Positions 57,600 through 64,000 of a stretch of 64,000 bases of DNA are shown piece by piece. A program made the translations under genes and the position numbers. Origin of the DNA: an uncultured Dehalococcoidia bacterium. GTDB lineage: Bacteria > Chloroflexota > Dehalococcoidia > Lucifugimonadales > UBA3495. Under the pieces are notes generated by a model. That model was not told where the DNA came from. It saw only the letters and a list, made by a program, of their open reading frames with translations, and ran no database searches. Within the stretch, counting starts at the first letter, position 1. Each line of letters begins with the position of its first letter. The DNA lies in NCBI GenBank assembly GCA_958296445.1, contig OY282565.1, positions 2,653,570-2,717,569 on the forward strand. The letters run 5' to 3'.

Positions 57600-57755
57600 T
57601 TCCCTTTGACACTCTGAGCGAAGGGAAGGATGTCGTCGGCGTGGGGTGAGATTCTTCGCTTTGCTCAGAATGACAGAGTTTTGCTTAGAGTGACAAGGCT
57701 TTGCTTAGAGTGACAGAGTTTCGCTTAGGGCGATAGACAGTTGCTTAGAGGGGAT
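57600..57755 (-). repeat. GATTCTTCGCTTTGCTCAGA element with tandem TTGCTTAGAGTGACA units
   Basis: One dispersed element at about 57649-57678 in reverse orientation, followed by four degenerate 20-base units (TTGCTTAGAGTGACAGAGTT). This mirrors the expanded tail seen at 10.85 kb. No gene lies in the 57512-57760 gap. Confidence 0.7.
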
Positions 57756-57760
57756 TGGGG

Positions 57761-58795
57761 CTAGATAGAGGGAATTAGGGCTATTCGGCCTAGTATTGCC
57801 CGGGATGACATCATTGTGAAGGCGCGGGTTGCTTCTTCTAGGGGTATTGCCTGCTCTAGGATTGGCTTTAGTTTTCCTTGCGCGGCCATTGTTGTTGCTT
57901 GCTCTAGGGTGTTGCGGGAAAGGCCGGAAACGCCGGTTATTTGGGCGTCGCGGAATAGTATTTCGGGGATTATGCCGTTTAGTTGTACTTCGCCGCCTAC
58001 TTCGCCTAGCAGGGCAAGCCGCCCGTATTGGGCTAGGCTGCGTATTGAGGAGCGGATGGTGGCCGCGCCTACGGTGTCAATTACTGCGTCGGCTCCTTGG
58101 TCGGCGGTGAGGGCCATTATTATTTCGGAAAAGTCGAGTTCGCCGGTTTCTATTACTTCGTCGGCTCCGAAAGCGGCTAGGGCCGGGGCTTTGTGGGGGG
58201 ATGATGTTACTGCCAGCGTCCGCGCTCCGAAGGCGGCGGCGAGTTGTACGGCGTGAATGCCTAGTCCGCCGCCTGCGCCGGTTATGGCTACGGTATCGCC
58301 GGGCGACACTGATACCGCTGTCAGTGCTTGCAGGGCCACTCCGGCGGGGCAGGCCAGTAGCGCGGACGGGGTGAGGTCTAGGGCGTCGGGCAGCCGTATC
58401 AGGCTGTGTTCCGGTATTGTTGCGTATTCGGCGAATCCGCCGTTGCGCCCGTGGCCGATGCCTTGTCCGTTGCGGCAGCGATGCTCGCGTCCGGCTTGGC
58501 AGCGGTCGCAGCGGCCGCAGGCGCCGGTGAGCAGGGATACTACCCGGTCGCCGGGGCGGATTTGGTTGGTGTTGGTTCCGGTGGCTTCTACTGTGCCGGA
58601 GATTTCGTGCCCTAGAATTATGCCCGGGGGTATGCCGCGCCGCAGCGTTCCGGCCATTACCAGCCGGTCGTGGTGGCAAAATCCGCAGGCGGCTACCCGC
58701 ACTAGGGCCTCGCCGTCGGCGGGTTGGGGCGTTGGGACGTGGGCGACGGACAGGCGGGGCGGGGTGCCGGGGCTTTCGAGAATCAGGGCTCGCAT
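57761..58795 (-). CDS. Zinc-dependent alcohol dehydrogenase (MDR superfamily)
   Basis: A 344-residue MDR dehydrogenase. Catalytic zinc ligands: C37 in A-A-C-G-F-C-H-H-D and H63-E64 in G-H-E-I-S-G. The structural zinc set is present (C-G-R-C-D-R-C-Q-A-G-R-E-H-R-C near 93-107). The cofactor fold has G-A-G-G-G-L-G-I-H-A near 172. Alcohol, sorbitol-like or other secondary alcohols are possible substrates. No neighbour narrows this. Its promoter leaves almost no leader. Confidence 0.92.
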   Translation of the reverse strand: MRALILESPGTPPRLSVAHVPTPQPADGEALVRVAACGFCHHDRLVMAGTLRRGIPPGIILGHEISGTVEATGTNTNQIRPGDRVVSLLTGACGRCDRCQAGREHRCRNGQGIGHGRNGGFAEYATIPEHSLIRLPDALDLTPSALLACPAGVALQALTAVSVSPGDTVAITGAGGGLGIHAVQLAAAFGARTLAVTSSPHKAPALAAFGADEVIETGELDFSEIIMALTADQGADAVIDTVGAATIRSSIRSLAQYGRLALLGEVGGEVQLNGIIPEILFRDAQITGVSGLSRNTLEQATTMAAQGKLKPILEQAIPLEEATRAFTMMSSRAILGRIALIPSI

Positions 58796-58806
58796 GGTTT
58801 GTTATT

Positions 58807-58835
58807 GTATACTAAAATGATCGCAAAATGTCATT
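58807..58835 (-). promoter_or_regulatory. Promoter of the alcohol dehydrogenase gene
   Basis: On the minus strand ATGACA, a 17-base spacer and TATACA, 11 bases before the ATG. The transcript would have a leader of only a few bases. Confidence 0.55.
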
Positions 58836-58985
58836 CTGCCCATCTGTCATTTTGAGCGAAGCGAAGGGTGGCAAAGGGGAATTTCGCAGTCGTCTACTGA
58901 TTAAGGGTAGTCTTGGCCTGAAAATTTATCGGTTTAAGCATAGGCGACTTATCATAAACACATTCATGGCAAGGGAAGGTGAGAG

Positions 58986-59639
58986 ATGTCTGAACGAGTG
59001 GGTATCGTACTAGGGTTCGACCCCGGTGGCAAGAATAACTTTGGTTGGAGCGTATGCCGAACCGATAAGAGTGGGGACAAGTTGCTGATACAGCTAGGCA
59101 AGACCGGCTTGGCAAACGACGCACTTGAAGTGGTCGGTAAGGTACAAGAAGCGATGAAATCGCCTGACTTTCAGGGTCTGAAAGTCTTGGCGGTAGGGAT
59201 AGATGCTCCAATGTTTTGGAGCGGACGGGGAAACAGACAAGTTGATAACATTATCAGGGAAGAATTAAAAGATAAATGTTTCCCACGAGAGAAAGTAGGG
59301 GGAACGGTCCAGCACGTTAATAGCTTGCAGGGCGCGTGTCTGGCTCAAGGGCTTTTGTTGGCAAGGCATCTCAATGAGATATACGAACCAAAAATTACAG
59401 AGGCGCACCCCAAGGCGTTACTTTACTTGCTGAAGGTTTTGAAACAAGACAGAGAAATAAATAAACTGATAGCAGGACTAAGTGACCATAAACGCGACGC
59501 CACGATTTCCGCTTTTGCGGCTTGGGCAATGCTCAATGAGTTTCCTGGATGGCGGGATCTTTATCAAGATGAATGTTACCCTGTCCAACCGTTCAACACG
59601 CCCGTAAGCTACTGGATGCCAATTCCGAAGGCGTCCTGA
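58986..59639 (+). CDS. DUF429-like protein (RNase H-fold)
   Basis: A 217-residue protein resembling DUF429, predicted nucleases of the RNase H fold. First strand V-L-G-F-D-P-G-G-K-N-N-F-G-W-S (7-21) supplies the first Asp. V-G-I-D-A-P near 69 gives the second. E-A-H-P-K-A-L near 137 and H-K-R-D-A-T-I-S-A-F-A-A-W near 166 complete the pattern. AAGGTGAG precedes the ATG. Composition is clearly lower in GC and not strand-biased, unlike all neighbours, so it is probably a recent arrival. Confidence 0.75.
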   Translation: MSERVGIVLGFDPGGKNNFGWSVCRTDKSGDKLLIQLGKTGLANDALEVVGKVQEAMKSPDFQGLKVLAVGIDAPMFWSGRGNRQVDNIIREELKDKCFPREKVGGTVQHVNSLQGACLAQGLLLARHLNEIYEPKITEAHPKALLYLLKVLKQDREINKLIAGLSDHKRDATISAFAAWAMLNEFPGWRDLYQDECYPVQPFNTPVSYWMPIPKAS

Positions 59640-59771
59640 AATGGGAGTAGGCGTGACGACTCCGTTTGGAACTGAGACAATACCGGATTAAATTCAGAGG
59701 GCGCAGAGACTTTTCCTGTAGGGTATTATGGGTTTCTGCGGACGGGGGATTGAGGGATTGGCGGGGGAACG

Positions 59772-60140
59772 ATGGCGGAAATGAGTTACCGCGAGTTTGT
59801 GCGGCAGGTGCGGCGGGCTTACGGGCAAGTGCCGGGGGAGGTGCGGCGGCGGCTGGAGAATGTGGATATTGTGGTTGAGGAGTGGCCCGGGCCGGGGGAG
59901 GCGGAGCTGCTGGGCGAACACGATACGCTGTTTGGTTTGTATATGGGCTGGCCGCTTACTGAGCGCGACGGTATTGGGCCGGCGTTGCCGGACCGTATCG
60001 TAATTTACCGTCAGCCTATTTTGCGGGCTTGCGAAACCCGGGCTGACGCCGCCCGGGAAATTCGGGTTACTTTGTGGCATGAAATAGGTCATTTTCTTGG
60101 GATGAGCGAGGCGGATTTGCACCGGCTGGGTTATGGTTGA
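59772..60140 (+). CDS. Small zincin-like metallopeptidase family protein
   Basis: A 122-residue protein of the minimal zincin family (PF06262 type). The metal site is L-W-H-E-I-G-H-F-L-G-M near 100-110, followed by S-E-A-D-L. R-I-V-I-Y-R-Q-P-I precedes it near 75. No signal peptide. Function is unknown; the fold is found as a stand-alone gene in many Actinobacteria and Chloroflexi. Six bases separate it from pgpA, so the two are likely co-transcribed. Confidence 0.85.
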   Translation: MAEMSYREFVRQVRRAYGQVPGEVRRRLENVDIVVEEWPGPGEAELLGEHDTLFGLYMGWPLTERDGIGPALPDRIVIYRQPILRACETRADAAREIRVTLWHEIGHFLGMSEADLHRLGYG

Positions 60141-60146
60141 ACGGGG

Positions 60147-60620
60147 TTGACTGGCGTTTTGAGAAAGGTGTCCGGGGCGGCGGGCCGGGCCGTTGGAACC
60201 GCGCTGGGGCTGGGGCTGTTTCCGGTGGCTCCGGCTACGGCGGCCAGTCTGGCGGCGGTGGCGGTTTATTATCTGTTGCCGGTTGGCGGTGGTTCTCCAG
60301 TTTTTCTGGGGCTGATTGCCGGGTCGCTGGTGGTGGGGCCTTGGGCCTGCGGCAGTTTGATTAGGCCGGATGACTCGGATCCCAAGGGGGCGGTGTGGGA
60401 CGAGGTGGCGGGTATGTGGCTTACTTGCCTGTTTCTGCCTAAAACGCTGCCGTGGCTGGCGGTTGCTTTTTTGGTTTTTCGGGTGTTGGATGTTCTGAAG
60501 CCTTGGCCTATCCGCCGTTTGGAGCGGTTGCCGGGGGGGTGGGGGATAATGGCGGATGATGTGGCTGCGGGGTTGGTGGGGGCTGCTTTGCTTAATGTTG
60601 TGTACCGGGTGGGGTGGTAG
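60147..60620 (+). CDS. pgpA: Phosphatidylglycerophosphatase A
   Basis: A 157-residue membrane phosphatase that converts phosphatidylglycerophosphate to phosphatidylglycerol. Family marks: the F-P-V-A-P-A-T-A-A-S-L segment near 25 (G-S/T-x-A-S-L loop), D-P-K-G-A-V-W-D-E-V-A-G near 78-89 (catalytic acidic residues), R-V-L-D-V-L-K-P-W-P near 112 and I-M-A-D-D-V-A-A-G near 134. Start: TTG 60147 with GGGG upstream; the fold begins at once. Four membrane helices. Confidence 0.9.
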   Translation: MTGVLRKVSGAAGRAVGTALGLGLFPVAPATAASLAAVAVYYLLPVGGGSPVFLGLIAGSLVVGPWACGSLIRPDDSDPKGAVWDEVAGMWLTCLFLPKTLPWLAVAFLVFRVLDVLKPWPIRRLERLPGGWGIMADDVAAGLVGAALLNVVYRVGW

Positions 60621-60734
60621 GGTGGGGGTTGGAGTGCGTTGAGTTCTTTGGTTGAGCATTTTAGCGGTATGGTCTAGGCGATTGGGAGGTTCCCTTTGGA
60701 CGTTTTGAGTGACGGGGGAGGGTTTGGCAGGCCA

Positions 60735-60770
60735 AGGCGGGATTCTTCGCTTTGCTCAGAATGACAGGGG
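60735..60770 (-). repeat. GATTCTTCGCTTTGCTCAGA element
   Basis: One reverse-oriented copy in the 315-base gap upstream of rpsB, next to a partial GCTCAGAATTATAGG remnant. The rest of the gap is the rpsB promoter and leader. Confidence 0.75.
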
Positions 60771-60812
60771 GCGCTCAGAATTATAGGAGGGCAATCGTTT
60801 GGGCGGGGCGGT

Positions 60813-60842
60813 TTGCCCCGGCTTTTGGGGGCGTGGTATACT
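60813..60842 (+). promoter_or_regulatory. Promoter of rpsB
   Basis: TTGCCC, an 18-base spacer and TATACT, about 94 bases upstream of the rpsB ATG. The leader is long enough for autogenous control by S2, but no specific structure is claimed. Confidence 0.6.
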
Positions 60843-60935
60843 TGGGTCATTCTTGGTGCGTTGGTTGGCGGGGCGGGCCGGGGGCCGGGCCGCCTATCTC
60901 TGGCATAGCCAGTAAGGGATTGAAAGGGGTGTTGG

Positions 60936-62300
60936 ATGGTTGAGTCCCAGGAACAGCCTATAAGGGAAGTTACGGATGGCGTGGCGGAGGGTGCGCCCGC
61001 GGTAGGGGCGTCCCCGGTGGTGGCGTCGGAACCGGCGGTAGGGGCGACGGCGGAGTCGGCTCCGGTTGGTGCTGCTACGGTGGCGGAACCGGCGGTAGGG
61101 GCGGCGTCGGAACCGGCTGCAGTTGGTGCTGCTGTGGCGGCGGCTCCGGCGGTTGCTGTGGCGGCGGCGGAATCGGCTCCGGTTGTTGCTGCTACGGCTG
61201 CGGCCCCGGCGGTAGGGGCGGCGGCGGAACCGGCGGTTGCTGTGGCGGAATCTGTACCGTCTGCGGCTGTTGCTGCGGCGGCGGAACCTGTACCGGCTGC
61301 GGCTGGTGGTGGCGCGGCTGGCGGTGGGGGGGGTGTTGCGGTGGGGGAGCGGCCTGCGGAGCGGGTTGAGCGGACGGAACGGCCGGAGAGGGTTGAGCGG
61401 GCTGAGAGGCCGGCGCGGCCTGATCGGCCGGCGCCTACGGGCCGGGAGCCGATCAATATGAAGGCGCTGCTGGAGGCGGGGGTTCATTTCGGGCATCAGA
61501 CCCGGCGGTGGAACCCTACGATGAAGCGGTATATTTTCACGCAGCGCAACGGGATTCATATCATTGACCTGCAACAGACGCTGGGGATGATTAACGACGC
61601 CTATAAGGATATGGTGGAGCTGGTCGCCAACGGGGGCAAGGTGATGTTTGTTGGCACCAAGCGGCAGGCGCAGGACGTGATCCAGAGCGAGGCCGACCGT
61701 TGCGGGATGTGGTACGTTAACCAGCGCTGGCTGGGCGGGACGCTGACCAACTTCCAGACTATCCGCACCCGCATCAGCTATATGCTGGAGTTGCAGCAGA
61801 AGCGCGACCAGGGGTATTTCCGTCGGCTGCCGAAGAAAGAGGGGGTCAAAATGCGGGATACCCTCAACCGGCTGGAAAAGTATTTCACCGGGATGAGGGA
61901 TATGACTACCCTGCCGCAGGCCATCTTTGCCATTGACATTGGGCGGGAAGACATCTGCATCGCCGAGGCGCGGCGGCTGGGCATTGATGTGTTCGCCATC
62001 GTGGATTCGGACTGCAACCCGGACTTGGTGGACCATATCATCCCCGGCAACGATGACGCGGTGCGCTCGATCCGGCTGGTCACTAACCGGATGGCGTCGG
62101 CGGTGCTGGAAGGGCTGGCCCAAAGGGAGGCTGCGCTCCAGGCCGAAATGGAGGAGATGCAGTCGCTGTCCGCCGGGCCGGAAACGCTGTCGGCGCGGGA
62201 GGACGCGGCCCTGAGCGGGGCGGTTACGCTGGACGTTGATACGCTGGCGGAGCTGGCGGTGAGTATGGGCGCCCGAGCGGCCGGCGGTGACGCGCAGTAG
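60936..62300 (+). CDS. rpsB: 30S ribosomal protein S2 with a long low-complexity N-terminal extension
   Basis: A 454-residue S2. The canonical protein begins at about residue 175 (M-K-A-L-L-E-A-G-V-H-F-G-H-Q-T-R-R-W-N-P) and runs through I-D-L-Q-Q-T-L, G-T-K-R-Q-A-Q and D-N-I/D-C-N-P-D-L-V-D-type segments to about residue 410, then a short C-terminal tail. The first 174 residues are Ala/Val/Glu/Pro-rich (A-V-G-A-A-S-E-P-A-like units) followed by an Arg/Glu/Pro stretch (R-V-E-R-T-E-R-P-E-R). The ATG at 60936 has AAAGGGG upstream. The inner ATG at 61458 lacks an SD, so the extension is probably translated. Confidence 0.93.
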   Translation: MVESQEQPIREVTDGVAEGAPAVGASPVVASEPAVGATAESAPVGAATVAEPAVGAASEPAAVGAAVAAAPAVAVAAAESAPVVAATAAAPAVGAAAEPAVAVAESVPSAAVAAAAEPVPAAAGGGAAGGGGGVAVGERPAERVERTERPERVERAERPARPDRPAPTGREPINMKALLEAGVHFGHQTRRWNPTMKRYIFTQRNGIHIIDLQQTLGMINDAYKDMVELVANGGKVMFVGTKRQAQDVIQSEADRCGMWYVNQRWLGGTLTNFQTIRTRISYMLELQQKRDQGYFRRLPKKEGVKMRDTLNRLEKYFTGMRDMTTLPQAIFAIDIGREDICIAEARRLGIDVFAIVDSDCNPDLVDHIIPGNDDAVRSIRLVTNRMASAVLEGLAQREAALQAEMEEMQSLSAGPETLSAREDAALSGAVTLDVDTLAELAVSMGARAAGGDAQ

Positions 62301-62318
62301 CAGGCCGGAGGGGATAGG

Positions 62319-62831
62319 GTGACGACGGAATTGCCGGAACCCGGCGAGCTGGGCGTCGAGGGTCACGTTCTGATGAGCCGGCGGTTTCTGGAACACGCGC
62401 AGATATATTTGGCGGCGGGCGACCGCATACAGGCGTCGGAAAAGGTGTGGGGCGCCGCCGCCCATGCCCTGAAAGCCATTGGGGAGCAGCGGGGCTGGCG
62501 CCACGGGAATCACGCGAACATTTATGACATCGGGGGGCAGCTCGGCAGGGAGTTTGACCGGGAAGGGCCGTTTTTGGATTATTTGTCCCAAGCGCAGGCG
62601 ATGCACAACAATTTTTACGAGAACATCCGGGACAGCAGCGCGATTCAGAGGGCCTTTGCGGCGGTTGCGGAGTTTTTGGAGGAGCTGGAGGTAATCAGAA
62701 ATTCGCCGCCCCGCCCTTATACGGTCAAGGACGATGACGACCGGGGACGGCTGGGGCGGTTGCTGGGACTGCGCCGGGGGGAACGGCCCCCGGTGGGGGA
62801 CTATTCTCCGGTGGGGTACAGCCGGGCTTAA
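62319..62831 (+). CDS. HEPN/PaREP1-like protein (copy 1)
   Basis: A 170-residue helical protein. A-G-D-R-I-Q-A-S-E-K-V-W-G-A-A-A-H-A-L-K-A-I near 37-58 is the PaREP1/HEPN-like pattern. H-N-N-F-Y-E-N-I near 103 follows. The C-terminal 35 residues (P-Y-T-V-K-D-D-D-D-R-G-R-L-G-R-L-L-G-L-R-R-G-E-R) are basic. GTG start with GGAGGGG upstream, 18 bases after rpsB. It sits where tsf is expected, and is repeated about 0.8 kb downstream. Role unknown; HEPN proteins often bind RNA or nucleotides. Confidence 0.75.
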   Translation: MTTELPEPGELGVEGHVLMSRRFLEHAQIYLAAGDRIQASEKVWGAAAHALKAIGEQRGWRHGNHANIYDIGGQLGREFDREGPFLDYLSQAQAMHNNFYENIRDSSAIQRAFAAVAEFLEELEVIRNSPPRPYTVKDDDDRGRLGRLLGLRRGERPPVGDYSPVGYSRA

Positions 62832-62937
62832 TATCGGACTCAGTATCGGATTTACGGGGGGCAGGAATAAATCGGGGCGTTGGCCCGCTAATCTAGGTTG
62901 GGGTTGGCCTGCCTAATTTGGGTTAGGGAGTAAGCAG

Positions 62938-63045
62938 TTGGTCGCCACGGCACTGATTCGCACTTTGCGCGAACAGATGGGCGCGGGGATTATGGATTGT
63001 AAGCAGGCCATGGAGGGGGCGGGCGGCGGTGAGTATGGGCGCTAG
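62938..63045 (+). pseudogene. Truncated 5' fragment of tsf
   Basis: TTG at 62938 opens a 35-codon frame whose first 29 codons match real tsf (T-A-L-I-R-T-L-R-E-Q, G-A-G-I-M-D-C-K-Q-A). After GGGGGCGGGCGGC at about 63024 it switches to a copy of the rpsB 3' end and meets a TAG. The SD-like AGGGAG and the leader are also copied. It could be translated to a useless peptide. Confidence 0.92.
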
Positions 63046-63118
63046 GGTGGAGTATGGGCGGCCGGGTGGCCGGCGGGCGCGAGGGCTAGGGTGATGCGCA
63101 GTAGCAGGCCGGAGGGGA
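63025..63118 (+). pseudogene. Duplicated rpsB 3'-end fragment
   Basis: GGCGGTGAGTATGGGCGC at 63025-63042 is identical to rpsB 62255-62272. After an insertion of about 35-50 G-rich bases, the GCGCAGTAGCAGGCCGGAGG stop region and leader of the HEPN gene follow. The two copies are offset by 770 bases at the junction. Confidence 0.9.
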
Positions 63119-63122
63119 TAGG

Positions 63123-63635
63123 GTGGCGACGGAATTGCCGGAACCCGGCGAGTTGGGCGTTGAGGGTCAGGTTCAGATGAGCCGGCGGTTTTTGGAACAC
63201 GCGAAAATCCAGTTGGCTAACGGCGACCGTATACAGGCCGCGGAGAAAATCTGGGGGGCCGCGGCGCACGCCCTGAAAGCGGTTGGGGAGCAGCGGGGTT
63301 GGATTCATGACAGGCATCCCAATATCTTTGACATCGGGGAGCATATCGGCAGGGAGTTTGGGCGGGAAAGGCGTTTCTCGGGTTATCTGGCCCAAGCCGA
63401 ATATATGCACAAGAACTTTTACCAGAACGACCGGAGCGAAATAGCCGTCCAGTCGGCCCTTGCCGATGTTGAGGCGCTGGTGGGGGAGTTGGATATAATC
63501 AGGGCTTCGCCGCCCCGTCCTTATACGGTAAAGGATGATGGCGACCGTATCCGGCTGGGGCGGTTGCTGGGGCTGCGCCGGGGGGAACGGCCCCCGGTAG
63601 GGGACTATTCTCCGGTGGGGTACAGCCGGGCTTAA
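63123..63635 (+). CDS. HEPN/PaREP1-like protein (copy 2)
   Basis: A 170-residue paralogue of copy 1, identical in length. It keeps N-G-D-R-I-Q-A-A-E-K-I-W-G-A-A-A-H-A-L-K-A-V and the same basic C-terminus (R-L-L-G-L-R-R-G-E-R-P-P). The middle has diverged (F-S-G-Y-L-A-Q-A-E-Y-M-H-K-N-F-Y). The frame is intact despite many substitutions, so both copies appear to be under selection. GTG start with the copied GGAGGGG site. Confidence 0.75.
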   Translation: MATELPEPGELGVEGQVQMSRRFLEHAKIQLANGDRIQAAEKIWGAAAHALKAVGEQRGWIHDRHPNIFDIGEHIGREFGRERRFSGYLAQAEYMHKNFYQNDRSEIAVQSALADVEALVGELDIIRASPPRPYTVKDDGDRIRLGRLLGLRRGERPPVGDYSPVGYSRA

Positions 63636-63759
63636 TGTCGGACTGGAGTACAAGCCGAGCTCAATATCGGATTTACAGGGGGCAGGAATAAATCGGGGCG
63701 TTGGCCCGCCTAATCTAGGTTGGGGTTGGGCTGCCTAATTTGGGTTAAGGAGTAAGCAG

Positions 63760-64000
63760 TTGGTCACCACGGCACTGATTCGCACCCTGCGCGAACAGAC
63801 GGGCGCGGGGATTATGGATTGTAAGCAGGCCCTGGAGGGGGCGGGTGGCGATTTGGAAAAGGCCGCCGAGGAGCTGCGGGCCAAGGGGCTGGCCGGCGTC
63901 GCCAAGCGGGCGGGGCGGGCTACCAATGAGGGCGTTATCGAGTCCTATATCCATACCGGCGGGCGCGTCGGGGCTATTGTGGAGCTGGGCTGCGAGAGCG
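63760..64000 (+). CDS. tsf: Elongation factor Ts (5' part; runs off the window)
   Basis: The first 80 codons of EF-Ts, the guanine-nucleotide exchange factor for EF-Tu. T-A-L-I-R-T-L-R-E-Q-T-G-A-G-I-M-D-C-K-Q-A-L is the UBA-like N-terminal domain. L-R-A-K-G-L-A-G-V-A-K-R-A-G-R and E-G-V-I-E-S-Y-I-H follow, as in all EF-Ts. Start: TTG 63760 with AAGGAG seven bases upstream. The usual rpsB-tsf pair is here split by two HEPN-like genes and debris. Confidence 0.95.
   Translation, partial: MVTTALIRTLREQTGAGIMDCKQALEGAGGDLEKAAEELRAKGLAGVAKRAGRATNEGVIESYIHTGGRVGAIVELGCES

Noticed and set aside
61458..62300. Short rpsB starting at the internal ATG
   Set aside because: There is no SD before 61458, whereas 60936 has one and the intervening frame stays open for 174 codons.

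Overview
This 64 kb window is bacterial, GC-rich and gene-dense. The gene set suggests Chloroflexota, perhaps a Dehalococcoidia/SAR202-like lineage. That is inference, resting on four luciferase-like flavin monooxygenase paralogues, a flavin reductase, a GMC oxidoreductase, an Ldh2-type dehydrogenase, amidohydrolase and M42-like genes, and many dispersed hairpin repeats. No rRNA gene or CRISPR array was seen.

Layout. 0.2-24 kb: the + strand is very C-rich. It carries a peptide/nickel-type binding lipoprotein, tRNA-Gly(TCC), a ketopantoate-reductase-like gene, serA, a DNA methyltransferase fused to an HNH nuclease, two LLM monooxygenases, hydrolases, an M42-like peptidase and a dienelactone hydrolase. 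Several accessory genes of neutral composition are interspersed: a NYN protein, a HEPN pair, an AAA-TOPRIM protein and a PD-(D/E)XK nuclease. Repeats fill the gaps, including a 0.9 kb tandem array.

24-42.5 kb: composition is strand-neutral and the hairpin repeats are absent. The block holds Uma2, a split ThDP decarboxylase, an aspartic-protease/partner gene pair (one intact copy, one broken), two DUF805-like zinc-ribbon proteins, flavin chemistry genes, a HigBA-like pair, an AT-rich transporter fusion, bfd-bfr and a HepT/MNT-like pair. It ends beside tRNA-Pro(GGG).

42.5-64 kb: the + strand is G-rich and the repeats are reversed. It has a penicillin acylase-like Ntn hydrolase with a peptide-repeat insert, a 2.4 kb repeat desert, a membrane protein with three near-identical C-terminal repeats, and then a housekeeping run: def, a CCA-adding-type enzyme, secD-secF, a zinc alcohol dehydrogenase, pgpA and rpsB...tsf (truncated by the window end). 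Two tandem duplications are fossilised here. One is at secF. The other is between rpsB and tsf, where a HEPN/PaREP1-like gene is doubled and a tsf fragment is left behind.

How the genes work together. The LLM monooxygenases and the flavin reductase suggest FMNH2-dependent oxidation of organic compounds, with hydrolases and dehydrogenases acting on products. Small toxin-antitoxin-like and HEPN modules are common throughout. The most promising undescribed system is the retropepsin-like protease with its overlapping partner gene. The reversal of skew and repeat polarity may mark a replichore boundary or an assembly join.
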